Assembly: GCA_014382015.1 (NCBI GenBank)
Contig: JACNKN010000045.1
Span: forward strand, 1-58,321
Reading direction: 5' to 3'
From: Fidelibacterota bacterium
GTDB lineage: Bacteria; Fidelibacterota; Marinisomatia; Marinisomatales; TCS55
Length of the DNA stretch: 58,321 nucleotides
In this document: positions 49,686 through 57,524 of the stretch, piece after piece
Layout: every line of letters starts with the position of its first letter
How positions within the stretch are numbered: position 1 is the first letter of the stretch
Translations under genes and position numbers: made by a program
The notes under the pieces: model-generated
Database searches by the model: none
What the model was told of the DNA's origin: nothing
What the model saw: the letters and a program-made list of their open reading frames with translations, nothing else

Positions 49686-50966
49686 TCACCGGGTCAACCG
49701 ATAAATCAAAATGGCGGTTCGGGTGGTTGTTTTCGGGAACGATGTTAAATCAAGTCCTTCATCTTCAGAATGATCTCCGAAACCGTCCGGGCCCATACCT
49801 GCTAAGGATGCATCCACGTGAGGTGCCACAAAAGAAATGTCAGCTGCCCCCCGCTTGCTGGGATCCAATGGCTCCAACTTTCCATAACCCAAGGCCAAAT
49901 TCACCGCTTCGAATTTATCCAATAAGGCATAATTGGCTTTCGTCGGCGCCATGGGTGGATAACTGGTTTTAAACTTTATGTTTGCGGTGGTGCCGGTCAA
50001 ATTTCGCGAAGCAATTTCTTTCATATTTTTCATGGCATTTTCTAACTGGGGTATTGAAATAGTCCGAATACCTCCATGCACCGTTACCGACTGGGCCACC
50101 ACATTGGTTTTCCCAAAAGTCGTTCCTTTCGAATTCACGGGATCGTAAGTCACATCAGTACCACCCACCATGGTTCCTGGATTAAATGTAAGATATTCTT
50201 CCGGCGCCAATTCCACACGAAATGCATTCAATATCCGTGATGCTTCAAATATGGCACCATAGCCGAGATGGTCCTTAAATATTTGAGACGAATGACCTTG
50301 AATGCCTGTGGTGGTCAACACCCAGGATGATGAACTCCGTCGGGCGATAGTACCTGTATTAATACCCCCTGCCCCTTCAAAGCCCAATGCAATATTGGCC
50401 CACTTCCCTGCATCAACCAATTCTTTTCGCACGATCGTCACATCTCCGCCAGTTTTTTCTTCATCTCCCGTAAAAACCAAAGTGAGGTTCATTTTTTTCA
50501 AGGCACCTATCTTTTTTAATGCTTTCATAATATAGATCATGGACACATCGCCCCCTTTCATATCCGCCACACCGGGACCGTAAGCTGTATCCCCTTTTCG
50601 AGTGTATTTCTGGAATGGGTGATCCGGTTCAAACACCGTATCTAAATGACCAATGAGAAGTATGTTTTTCCCTTTGCCCCCGCGCATTTCGGCGAATAAA
50701 TGTCCAGACCTTTTGATGTCTTTAGGGTAGGTGACCCAATAGGTTTTAAACCCCAATTTGTCTAATTCTGCCTGAATTATTTTACCCACTTTTTTATTGC
50801 CTTTTATATTCAGGGATCCACTATTGATATTGACCAGCTTCTCAACCAAATCAATGGCATTTTCTGTATGTTGCTCTACATAAGACTGAATCTGTTTTTC
50901 TTTCTTAGATAAAGATTGGGCAAACCCAATGGTAAGTGTGAGTAAAATTGTTATTATGTGTTTCAT
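49686..50966 (-). CDS. Secreted M20 family metallopeptidase (glutamate carboxypeptidase type), 426 aa
   Basis: A signal peptide (I-I-T-I-L-L-T-L-T-I-G-F-A-Q) is followed by an M20 peptidase fold. I-G-H-L-D-T-V-F carries the first zinc histidine and the catalytic aspartate. Y-G-P-G-V-A-D-M-K-G-G holds the bridging aspartate, and F-T-G-D-E-E-K-T-G holds the catalytic glutamate pair. The dimerisation domain has G-I-Q-G-H-S-S-Q and the last ligand is near G-D-H-S-E-D-E-G. The pattern is that of carboxypeptidase G2-like enzymes, which remove C-terminal glutamate. It lies directly downstream of the 5-oxoprolinase operon, whose product is glutamate, so a shared nutrient role is plausible (inference). 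Confidence 0.92.
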   Translation of the reverse strand: MKHIITILLTLTIGFAQSLSKKEKQIQSYVEQHTENAIDLVEKLVNINSGSLNIKGNKKVGKIIQAELDKLGFKTYWVTYPKDIKRSGHLFAEMRGGKGKNILLIGHLDTVFEPDHPFQKYTRKGDTAYGPGVADMKGGDVSMIYIMKALKKIGALKKMNLTLVFTGDEEKTGGDVTIVRKELVDAGKWANIALGFEGAGGINTGTIARRSSSSWVLTTTGIQGHSSQIFKDHLGYGAIFEASRILNAFRVELAPEEYLTFNPGTMVGGTDVTYDPVNSKGTTFGKTNVVAQSVTVHGGIRTISIPQLENAMKNMKEIASRNLTGTTANIKFKTSYPPMAPTKANYALLDKFEAVNLALGYGKLEPLDPSKRGAADISFVAPHVDASLAGMGPDGFGDHSEDEGLDLTSFPKTTTRTAILIYRLTR

Positions 50967-51050
50967 GTTGTTTCCTTTTATTGACTCACCAAGTATATTA
51001 TTTATGACTCCCCCCTTTTCTGCCTGTAGGCCGATCGATAATAGGCTGGT

Positions 51051-51078
51051 GATTCCCCCCTCGTACGAGGGGGGAATC
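51051..51078. repeat. Perfect 28-bp palindrome after the pxp operon
   Basis: GATTCCCCCCTCG-TA-CGAGGGGGGAATC is perfectly self-complementary. It lies 14 bases past the pxpA stop and could act as a transcription-end hairpin, though no T-run follows on the minus strand. A partial CCCCCC tract at 51010 may be a decayed relative. Confidence 0.85.
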
Positions 51079-51091
51079 AGGTGGTGTTTAA

Positions 51092-51811
51092 TTAATTGAT
51101 TTCTTTTCTCACCGCCTCTGCAATCGCCACCGCATTGGGCGTATCACTGTGAATACAAATCGTTTGAACGGCCATTTCTATTGTCTTTCCTTCTAAGGAA
51201 ATTACTGTGCCTTTACACAATTTTTCTGCTTGTAATGCAGCTTTATAGTGATCCGTAATTAATGCATCATCATATTTTCTATTTCGCAGTGTGCCATCCG
51301 ATTCATAAGTGCGATCTGCAAATGCTTCTCCCAAGGTCTTTAGTCCCAATCCTTTAAACACTGTGAGCATCTTCGATCCGGCCAAGCCCATGACTTTTAA
51401 TGTTGAATCTACTTGAATAATTGCTTCGCCAATCGTTTGAGCGATTGTCTCATCATTCACCGCACAATTATACAAGGCGCCGTGGGGTTTTACATGAGAA
51501 AGTGCAACGCCATTTTCTTTTGCAATGTGTACCAATATCTGAATTTGATCCCGGACAGAGTCCAACAATTCGTTTTGATCCATATCCACATCAATCCGGC
51601 CAAAATTTTCTTTATCGGGATAACCGGGATGGGCACCCACATTCACACCTTTTTCTTTCCCAAGGCGAATCATTTCTTTCATCATGGCCTCATCCCCTGC
51701 ATGACCGCCGCAGGCCACATTGATGGATGTGACATAATTCATCAGTTTTTCATACGTACCGTCATCTAACAAACGAGTGATTTCACCCATATCAGCATTA
51801 AGGTCCATCAT
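51092..51811 (-). CDS. pxpA: 5-oxoprolinase subunit A (LamB/YcsF family), 239 aa
   Basis: PxpA works with PxpB and PxpC to hydrolyse 5-oxoproline (pyroglutamate) to glutamate with ATP. The family start D-L-N-A-D-M-G-E is present, followed by I-N-V-A-C-G-G-H-A-G-D, G-A-H-P-G-Y-P-D and H-V-K-P-H-G-A-L-Y-N. Length is typical. The ATG overlaps the symporter stop (ATGA, 51808-51811). It is the last gene of the operon. Confidence 0.95.
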   Translation of the reverse strand: MMDLNADMGEITRLLDDGTYEKLMNYVTSINVACGGHAGDEAMMKEMIRLGKEKGVNVGAHPGYPDKENFGRIDVDMDQNELLDSVRDQIQILVHIAKENGVALSHVKPHGALYNCAVNDETIAQTIGEAIIQVDSTLKVMGLAGSKMLTVFKGLGLKTLGEAFADRTYESDGTLRNRKYDDALITDHYKAALQAEKLCKGTVISLEGKTIEMAVQTICIHSDTPNAVAIAEAVRKEIN

Positions 51812-53193
51812 CCTTTTTTTCTCCCCATTTGGACAATGATAAATGCCAGAGAAAAGGGCACAAGTCTCTCCAGAGGATTACCTTCAGGTTTCATGGCAGA
51901 ATAATAGAAAAATAATGTTCCGAAAAAACCCACTGCCATGGCTGAAATTGCATGAATTTTTGGTACGCCACCCTGCATCCTGCCAATGAGCAATGGTCCA
52001 AAGGCAGCACCCATAGCAGAAAAAGCAAATAGTACGCGACTGTAAATACTTTTATCCACAAAAATAGCCATGACAACAGCGATGACACAAATGACCGCCA
52101 CAACGATTCGTGTTTGGTTTAAACTGAACTCTTTTTTACCGCTTTGTAAATCGTGACTTACACTGGATGCCGCCACCAATAACTGACTATCCGCCGTGGA
52201 CATGATGGCCGATAAAACGGCCGCCAGAATAATCCCGGCCAAGACTGGGGGCAATAATTGATTTCCCATCACAATGAGAATTTGTTCATGGCCCGCAATA
52301 TCCATGAGGATACGCCCGGCCCAACCGAGGAATATCATGCCCGGATAAATAATAAGTGCCCATCCGATGGCTATCATACGTCCTTGGCGAACCTTTTCTC
52401 CCGGCTCAATGGCCATAAATCGATTCACCACATGGGGTTGTCCGGGATATCCGATGCCAATGCCCATAGTACCCAAAATAAACCCAATGGATACAACACC
52501 TCCCATTCCTGAGGGCGAACTAAAAATAGATTGATTTGAAAAGCTTGCGAAAATATTGCCTAACCCTGCGTGAGATACAGCAACGACGGGTAAAATTATG
52601 GCGGATAAAGCCATCATAATTCCCTGAAGCGTATCACTGACACTCACAGCCCAAAAGCCGCCCAGAAGAGTATAAATGAGAATGATACTTGCACCAAGCA
52701 GAATACTGATGTTTTTATCCATTCCAAAGGTGGATTGAAAGGACTGTCCTGCGGCATCAAATTGGGAGGCGATATAAAATACAAAACAAAAAAGAATAAT
52801 GACTGACGAGAGCCAGCGTAATTCTTTTATCGATAAACCATTGTCATCTGTCGCCAAAACGTCCGTTAAAGTGATGGCACCAATTTTGGCACCGTGTATA
52901 CTCAGCCTTGGTGCGATATAAAACCAATTAAACATAAATCCTGATAAGGTAGCGGGGAATAACCAAATGGCCGGTAATCCCCATAAATAGGCCGCGCCAC
53001 TTACACCCAAGAGTGTCCATGCCGAAGATGAAGACGCAGATGCACTCAGTGCTGCTACCCATGGACCGAGTTTCCGTCCACCCAAGAAATAATCGGATGT
53101 GGATTTGGTACGCTTATTCGCCCACAATCCGATCAAGATGAGAACAATTTTATATAGAATCAGCGTTACAAGTATGGCCGTGGTATTTGTCAT
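51808..53193 (-). CDS. Sodium:solute symporter (SSS/PutP-like), 461 aa
   Basis: About 12-13 transmembrane segments with SSS-family signatures: S-A-S-A-S-S-S-S-A-W-T-L-L-G near helix 2, the G-I-G-Y-P-G-Q-P-H-V-V-N-R-F-M-A motif typical of PutP-like members, and S-A-I-M-S-T-A-D-S-Q-L-L-V. It sits between pxpC and pxpA with four-base overlaps on both sides. The natural inference is uptake of 5-oxoproline or a related compound. Substrate is not proven by sequence. The close PutP resemblance leaves proline possible. Confidence 0.92.
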   Translation of the reverse strand: MTNTTAILVTLILYKIVLILIGLWANKRTKSTSDYFLGGRKLGPWVAALSASASSSSAWTLLGVSGAAYLWGLPAIWLFPATLSGFMFNWFYIAPRLSIHGAKIGAITLTDVLATDDNGLSIKELRWLSSVIILFCFVFYIASQFDAAGQSFQSTFGMDKNISILLGASIILIYTLLGGFWAVSVSDTLQGIMMALSAIILPVVAVSHAGLGNIFASFSNQSIFSSPSGMGGVVSIGFILGTMGIGIGYPGQPHVVNRFMAIEPGEKVRQGRMIAIGWALIIYPGMIFLGWAGRILMDIAGHEQILIVMGNQLLPPVLAGIILAAVLSAIMSTADSQLLVAASSVSHDLQSGKKEFSLNQTRIVVAVICVIAVVMAIFVDKSIYSRVLFAFSAMGAAFGPLLIGRMQGGVPKIHAISAMAVGFFGTLFFYYSAMKPEGNPLERLVPFSLAFIIVQMGRKKG

Positions 53194-54113
53194 GATGCTT
53201 TTAATGATTGAATAAATGATTCTTGTTCAAGTCTCAATCGTTCTCCCTCCTCAATGGATACACGTTGAAATTTAAATGTATCCCCAGGTTTCAACTGACC
53301 GACTTTACACAAGTCCGCTGTAATAACATTGGCTATTTTTGGGTAGCCTCCGGTGGTTTGATGCTCCACAAATGAAATAATGGGATCACCACTTCCGGGA
53401 ACTTGAATTGCGCCCAATGGAATACCTTCTGTGAGAATCTCATTCCCTCGGTCAGATTGAATCAAATTTCCTGTTAATCGAATCCCCATTCGGCTGGATA
53501 AATCAGAAATGGTGAATGAATTTGATAAAAAATAATTCCAAGTTGAATCGGAAAACCATTCACCCTGTAAACCATTAGTAACACGAATGATAGCGCAATT
53601 CAGATCAAGTGTATCTTTATTATGTATAGGTTGCGTTACTGATGATAGATTTCCGATTTTAATTGAATCACCTTTTTCTAATTGTCGGCCGTTCAATCCA
53701 CCCATTTTGGACATAACGTGGGTGGTTTTTCCCGAAAGATAATAGGGTACATCCACCCCGCCCCTAACGCATAAATATGTGCGTGCCCCTTCCTTTGATT
53801 GTCCAACGGAAAGAATCTGTCCACTCCGAACATAAATTCCTTCATTATTTTGAAAAGACTCACCGTCCAGATGCGCTTCAAACTCACTGCCGGACAATGC
53901 GATAAAGGCATGGGACTCAAATTTGAAGTCACCACCTAAAATTGTTAATTCTAAGGCGGCGGCAGATTCATCGTTCCCCACGAGAAGATTTCCAATTCTT
54001 AATGAAAAGGCGTCTGCTGCACCAGAAGCAGAAATGCCATAATGGGCATAACCGTTTCGTCCCAAATCCTGCACAGTAGTTTGCAATCCCGCTTTTAGGA
54101 CGGTGATACTCAT
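53190..54113 (-). CDS. pxpC: 5-oxoprolinase subunit C (biotin-dependent carboxyltransferase family), 307 aa
   Basis: The start L-K-A-G-L-Q-T-T-V-Q-D-L-G-R-N-G-Y-A-H-Y-G is diagnostic of the PxpC/KipA (AHS2) family. G-A-A-D-A-F-S-L-R-I-G-N-L-L-V-G-N, R-T-Y-L-C-V-R-G-G-V-D-V-P and S-R-M-G-I-R-L-T-G also match. Length is normal. It is coupled by ATGA overlaps to pxpB and to the symporter. Confidence 0.95.
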   Translation of the reverse strand: MSITVLKAGLQTTVQDLGRNGYAHYGISASGAADAFSLRIGNLLVGNDESAAALELTILGGDFKFESHAFIALSGSEFEAHLDGESFQNNEGIYVRSGQILSVGQSKEGARTYLCVRGGVDVPYYLSGKTTHVMSKMGGLNGRQLEKGDSIKIGNLSSVTQPIHNKDTLDLNCAIIRVTNGLQGEWFSDSTWNYFLSNSFTISDLSSRMGIRLTGNLIQSDRGNEILTEGIPLGAIQVPGSGDPIISFVEHQTTGGYPKIANVITADLCKVGQLKPGDTFKFQRVSIEEGERLRLEQESFIQSLKAS

Positions 54114-54766
54114 ACACCCTCCACAAGAATGAACTTCACTCTATCCCCCATTTTTAGAGCACTTTGTTCAGGATTCTCAATGTTAAAAATGGGTAAAGTC
54201 GTTTTACCAATGATATTCCACCCACCGGGAGAGGATAATGGATAAATGCCCGTTTGATCACCCGCAATTCCAATGGATCCTTTTGGGACAGATTTCCGTG
54301 GATTATCTAAACGTGGTGTAGCGATCGATTCATCCATGCCCCCTAAGTATGGGAATCCAATGGAGAATCCTAGGAAATAAACCAGGTAGCTACCTTCAGA
54401 ATGATGCTTAATCACTTCATCGGGGGTCAAGCCGGCATGATGGGCAACTCGCTTCAGATCGGGCCCATTTTCACCGCCATACGTTATGGGAACTTCAACT
54501 ATCCTCGGTTTTGGATAATCTATATCAATCACTTTAGAAAGAACATCCTGCAAATATTCCGTCACACTGCTCAGGGAGGCAGTCATTTCCAGTGAAACCA
54601 TGACTGAACTGTAACCAGGGTGAATATTGATTATATTCTCGAGAGGATGATCAATTAAAGATTGGGTAAAAGAAAAAACCTGCCGATGTGCATTCTCTGA
54701 TATAGATTTTCCAAATTGGACTAAAATCGCGCGATCAGAGGCAGGAGTAATCTTTGGGAAAGAAAT
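54110..54766 (-). CDS. pxpB: 5-oxoprolinase subunit B (KipI family), 218 aa, apparently with a non-canonical start
   Basis: The C-terminal part is clear PxpB/KipI: V-P-I-T-Y-G-G-E-N-G-P-D-L, F-L-G-F-S-I-G-F-P-Y-L-G-G-M, P-K-G-S-I-G-I-A-G-D-Q-T-G-I-Y-P and S-P-G-G-W-N-I-I-G. The only ATG (54599-54601) would leave 163 residues and remove a conserved N-terminal domain. The frame upstream reads I-T-P-A-S-D-R-A-I-L-V-Q-F-G, then I-I-N-I-H-P-G-Y-S-S-V-M-V-S. That is the expected family N-terminus, so translation must start before 54601. No ATG, GTG or TTG occurs there before the in-frame stop near 54781. ATT at 54764-54766 or ATA at 54773-54775 are candidates; the first gives the usual 218 residues. 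Coupled to the 75-aa gene whose stop is six bases away. Confidence 0.85.
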   Translation of the reverse strand: MSFPKITPASDRAILVQFGKSISENAHRQVFSFTQSLIDHPLENIINIHPGYSSVMVSLEMTASLSSVTEYLQDVLSKVIDIDYPKPRIVEVPITYGGENGPDLKRVAHHAGLTPDEVIKHHSEGSYLVYFLGFSIGFPYLGGMDESIATPRLDNPRKSVPKGSIGIAGDQTGIYPLSSPGGWNIIGKTTLPIFNIENPEQSALKMGDRVKFILVEGV

Positions 54767-54771
54767 GGTAT

Positions 54772-54999
54772 TTATTCTTTAATCATTTCGACCGAATGGA
54801 CAGGAACTGTCCAGGATCTTCCCCCAGCATCCACCATTAAATATCGGGTTGGAAAATGGATGATACGATCCAAGGTGAGTTCTACGTCCTCATTTAAATC
54901 TCCCTGCACTTCATGGTGAATTTTTACCGTTTTAAATACCATGCCGGATTTAATGCCCGCATGCTCATCTGATAGTTTATAAAACTCCCTGGTAGCCAT
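54772..54999 (-). CDS. Hypothetical protein heading the pxp operon, 75 aa
   Basis: A soluble small beta-type protein with M-A-T-R-E-F-Y-K-L-S-D-E-H-A and R-Y-L-M-V-D-A-G-G-R-S-W-T-V-P-V. No signal or membrane helix. I do not recognise the family. It ends six bases before the inferred pxpB start and so probably belongs to the operon. If pxpB uses a weak start, coupling to this gene could drive its translation. AAAGGGAA precedes its ATG. Confidence 0.72.
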   Translation of the reverse strand: MATREFYKLSDEHAGIKSGMVFKTVKIHHEVQGDLNEDVELTLDRIIHFPTRYLMVDAGGRSWTVPVHSVEMIKE

Positions 55000-55093
55000 A
55001 ATTTCCCTTTGTTAAATACATCAAATTAATTATTGCCCCACAATTGATTCAATCCAGCGATGCATTATTTTATTATATTCTCAAGGGAATTTA

Positions 55094-55831
55094 ATGGCAA
55101 AAGACCAACATACGATATATGGAATTAATGGGTGCGCAGCTGTACTTGAATCCAGAAAATATAAAATAACCGATATATTAATTCAGTCCGGCAGTCCAGC
55201 GGAACGGAGTGGCAAAATAACCCATGCCTTAGGATTTCATGGTGGACATATAAAATTTCTCCCCGCTTCTCAGTTTAAATCCAACTATAAACAATGGCGG
55301 ACTCAAGGAATTATTGTCCGTTTTTCTGGCAGAATTGAATCGAATCTTCCCTCATTTTCAAATATAAAAGGAAATGTTGGGCTCCTTGCTTTGGATCGGA
55401 TTGAGGATCCCCAAAATCTGGGTCAAATTATTCGAACAGCTGAATGTGCAGGAATCGATGGAATCATTATCCCAAAACGTGACAGTTGCGGAATGACAGA
55501 TACTGTAATTCAGGTAAGTCAGGGCGCATTTACACAAGTACCTGTTTACGAGATTAATAATCTTCATCAAACCGTAACACAATTAAAAAATGAAGAGTTC
55601 TGGGTCATCGCCATGGAGAACAGCATTAAAGCCAAAATATGGTATAATATTGATTATACTGGAAAAATTCTTATTGTAGCTGGGAGTGAAGGCCGAGGGA
55701 TAAAAAAATTAGTTTTAGATTCTTGTGACTTTTTAGCCACCATCCCCATGCAGGGAAAAATCAGTTCCCTTAATGTATCAGCGGCGGTGAGCGCAGTTCT
55801 ATTCGAACGGTTACGACAATTATCCAGCTAA
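55094..55831 (+). CDS. rlmB: 23S rRNA (guanosine-2'-O-)-methyltransferase RlmB / TrmH family, 245 aa
   Basis: SPOUT-class (SpoU) 2'-O-methyltransferase, the only plus-strand gene of the window. The N-terminal substrate-binding domain begins H-T-I-Y-G-I-N-G-C-A-A-V-L. The catalytic knot shows motif 1 D-P-Q-N-L-G-Q-I-I-R-T-A-E with its arginine, motif 2 V-A-G-S-E-G-R-G-I and motif 3 I-P-M-Q-G-K-I-S-S-L-N-V-S-A-A. RlmB methylates G2251 in the P loop of 23S rRNA; other TrmH subfamilies are possible. AAGGGAA lies five bases before the ATG. Its last 12 bases overlap the end of the convergent peptidase gene. Confidence 0.93.
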   Translation: MAKDQHTIYGINGCAAVLESRKYKITDILIQSGSPAERSGKITHALGFHGGHIKFLPASQFKSNYKQWRTQGIIVRFSGRIESNLPSFSNIKGNVGLLALDRIEDPQNLGQIIRTAECAGIDGIIIPKRDSCGMTDTVIQVSQGAFTQVPVYEINNLHQTVTQLKNEEFWVIAMENSIKAKIWYNIDYTGKILIVAGSEGRGIKKLVLDSCDFLATIPMQGKISSLNVSAAVSAVLFERLRQLSS

Positions 55832-57508
55832 GTCTGGGTTTTTCTTTTTATTTATTAAAAATTCCCAATCTCTAATATGTAATACGGCAAAAGGTGGCAC
55901 TTCTACTGATTGTATGGCTGTGGATGGAAAAATCCGTGCTTGCACACCATTAACGTCTAAATCTATCGGCATTTTAAAATCATCCGCTACATTTGTCCAC
56001 TGATAATATAATTGGTCATCTTTTTGAAAGTATTCTAGCGTCGGTAGTTGATGGTCATAAAAATACTGTTGAAAGAAATAACCTAAATCAGTTTCCGTTT
56101 TATTCTCTACATGTTGAATAAAGTCATCTGTATTGACGTGAGATTTGGCATTATTTACAGCAAAGGATTTTAATAGGTCCCACCAGATCCGATCGTCATT
56201 AATGATATGCCGTAATGTATGCAAAACCCATGCACCTTTATTATAGGAATCGCCAAAGGCCCAATAATTCTCATTCTCAGGTCCAACGATGGGTATTTTA
56301 TTTTGAATGCCTTTTCGCTTTCGAAGCATAAAATCGATCATGACATTGTACCCAAGTTCCTGTTCTATAAACATGGCTTCACTATACACCGCAGTTCCTT
56401 CGTGGAGCCACATATGCGCCGGATCCGCCGCAGTGATACTATTCCCCCACCACTCATGGGCGGTTTCGTGGAATAACAATCCATCGATAATCCCATAATA
56501 ATCTTTCGTCCATGATCGATGGTCTCCGCCCCAGTTGCTCCAAACATTTCCATAAGTCACTGCCGATTGGTGTTCCATACCCAAGTAAGAGACTTCTACC
56601 AGTTTATAACCATCATTCCAGAATTGGTAATCACCAAAGTATTTTTCCATAAAACGAATAATATTTTTAGATTGAGGAAAAACGGTAGAAGCCACTTGTT
56701 TATGATAGTCCAAAACGAAATGGTTCAACACCTCTACCTTATCCTTACGTTGAAGCGTATCCTGGAGTAAAACATAATTTCCCAATTGAACAGAAATGCT
56801 ATAATTATTGATTGGACTGGCGACTTCCCACGTATAAGATTGTTTTCCTGAGAAAACATCCTGTTTAGTTTCTAACAATTTTCCATTACTAATACAGACC
56901 AAATTCTGAGGCACTGTAAATGTCATTCGTGCACCATTATCCGGTTCTTCGGAAATATGGTCTTTCATTGGCCACCACAAACTGCAACCATCCCCTTCGC
57001 AACTTACCGAAACATAATCCCGCCCCATTTCGTCTTTTCCCCAGACAAAGCCACCATCCCACGGTGGATTTTTAGCTTCCTGCGGGCTCCCCTCATATTT
57101 GACTCTGAATTTGAACACATTCCCCATCTTCACTTCTGGAAATTCAATGATTATTGCATCTTCTTTCCGAGTAACCTCAAGTTTATTTTCAAGATACCAT
57201 ACACCATTCAACTGCATATCGCTGGCCAAATCGACTTGAAGGCGTTTAAAATCATTCACCGCTAATGCAGTAAAATCCACATATCCTTTTAAATATTTCT
57301 TTTTAACATCAATATCAATATTAATGTCATAATGCTGCACATCATAACAAGATCTTTCCGGTAATAATGCACCTAATAAACGATTTCGCTCTGTCAGTTG
57401 TAGAAATGTGGGCTGATGAGTAGAGGCAGGTTTTAAGGGCTTTTGCGGCTGCATCGGAATACATCCAGTGAAAACAATCACCAGTAGACCGGAAAAATAT
57501 TTATTCAT
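55820..57508 (-). CDS. M1 family zinc aminopeptidase, lipoprotein, 562 aa
   Basis: Lipobox F-T-G-C (C16) anchors it in the envelope. The M1 zinc site is complete: H347-E-T-A-H351 in F-H-E-T-A-H-E-W-W-G-N, with the third ligand E370 in W-L-H-E-G-T-A-V-Y. The substrate loop usually reading G-A-M-E-N is here L-G-M-E-H-Q, a variant that occurs in M1 relatives. Members remove N-terminal residues from peptides. The protein lacks the long C-terminal helical domain of PepN. It is 16 bases downstream of the DUF481-like gene. Confidence 0.93.
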   Translation of the reverse strand: MNKYFSGLLVIVFTGCIPMQPQKPLKPASTHQPTFLQLTERNRLLGALLPERSCYDVQHYDINIDIDVKKKYLKGYVDFTALAVNDFKRLQVDLASDMQLNGVWYLENKLEVTRKEDAIIIEFPEVKMGNVFKFRVKYEGSPQEAKNPPWDGGFVWGKDEMGRDYVSVSCEGDGCSLWWPMKDHISEEPDNGARMTFTVPQNLVCISNGKLLETKQDVFSGKQSYTWEVASPINNYSISVQLGNYVLLQDTLQRKDKVEVLNHFVLDYHKQVASTVFPQSKNIIRFMEKYFGDYQFWNDGYKLVEVSYLGMEHQSAVTYGNVWSNWGGDHRSWTKDYYGIIDGLLFHETAHEWWGNSITAADPAHMWLHEGTAVYSEAMFIEQELGYNVMIDFMLRKRKGIQNKIPIVGPENENYWAFGDSYNKGAWVLHTLRHIINDDRIWWDLLKSFAVNNAKSHVNTDDFIQHVENKTETDLGYFFQQYFYDHQLPTLEYFQKDDQLYYQWTNVADDFKMPIDLDVNGVQARIFPSTAIQSVEVPPFAVLHIRDWEFLINKKKNPDLAG

Positions 57509-57524
57509 AAGTTAATTTTATAAA

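Noticed and set aside
51051..51078. Standard rho-independent terminator for pxpA
   Set aside because: The palindrome is perfect but is not followed by a T-run on the minus strand, so I list it as a repeat.
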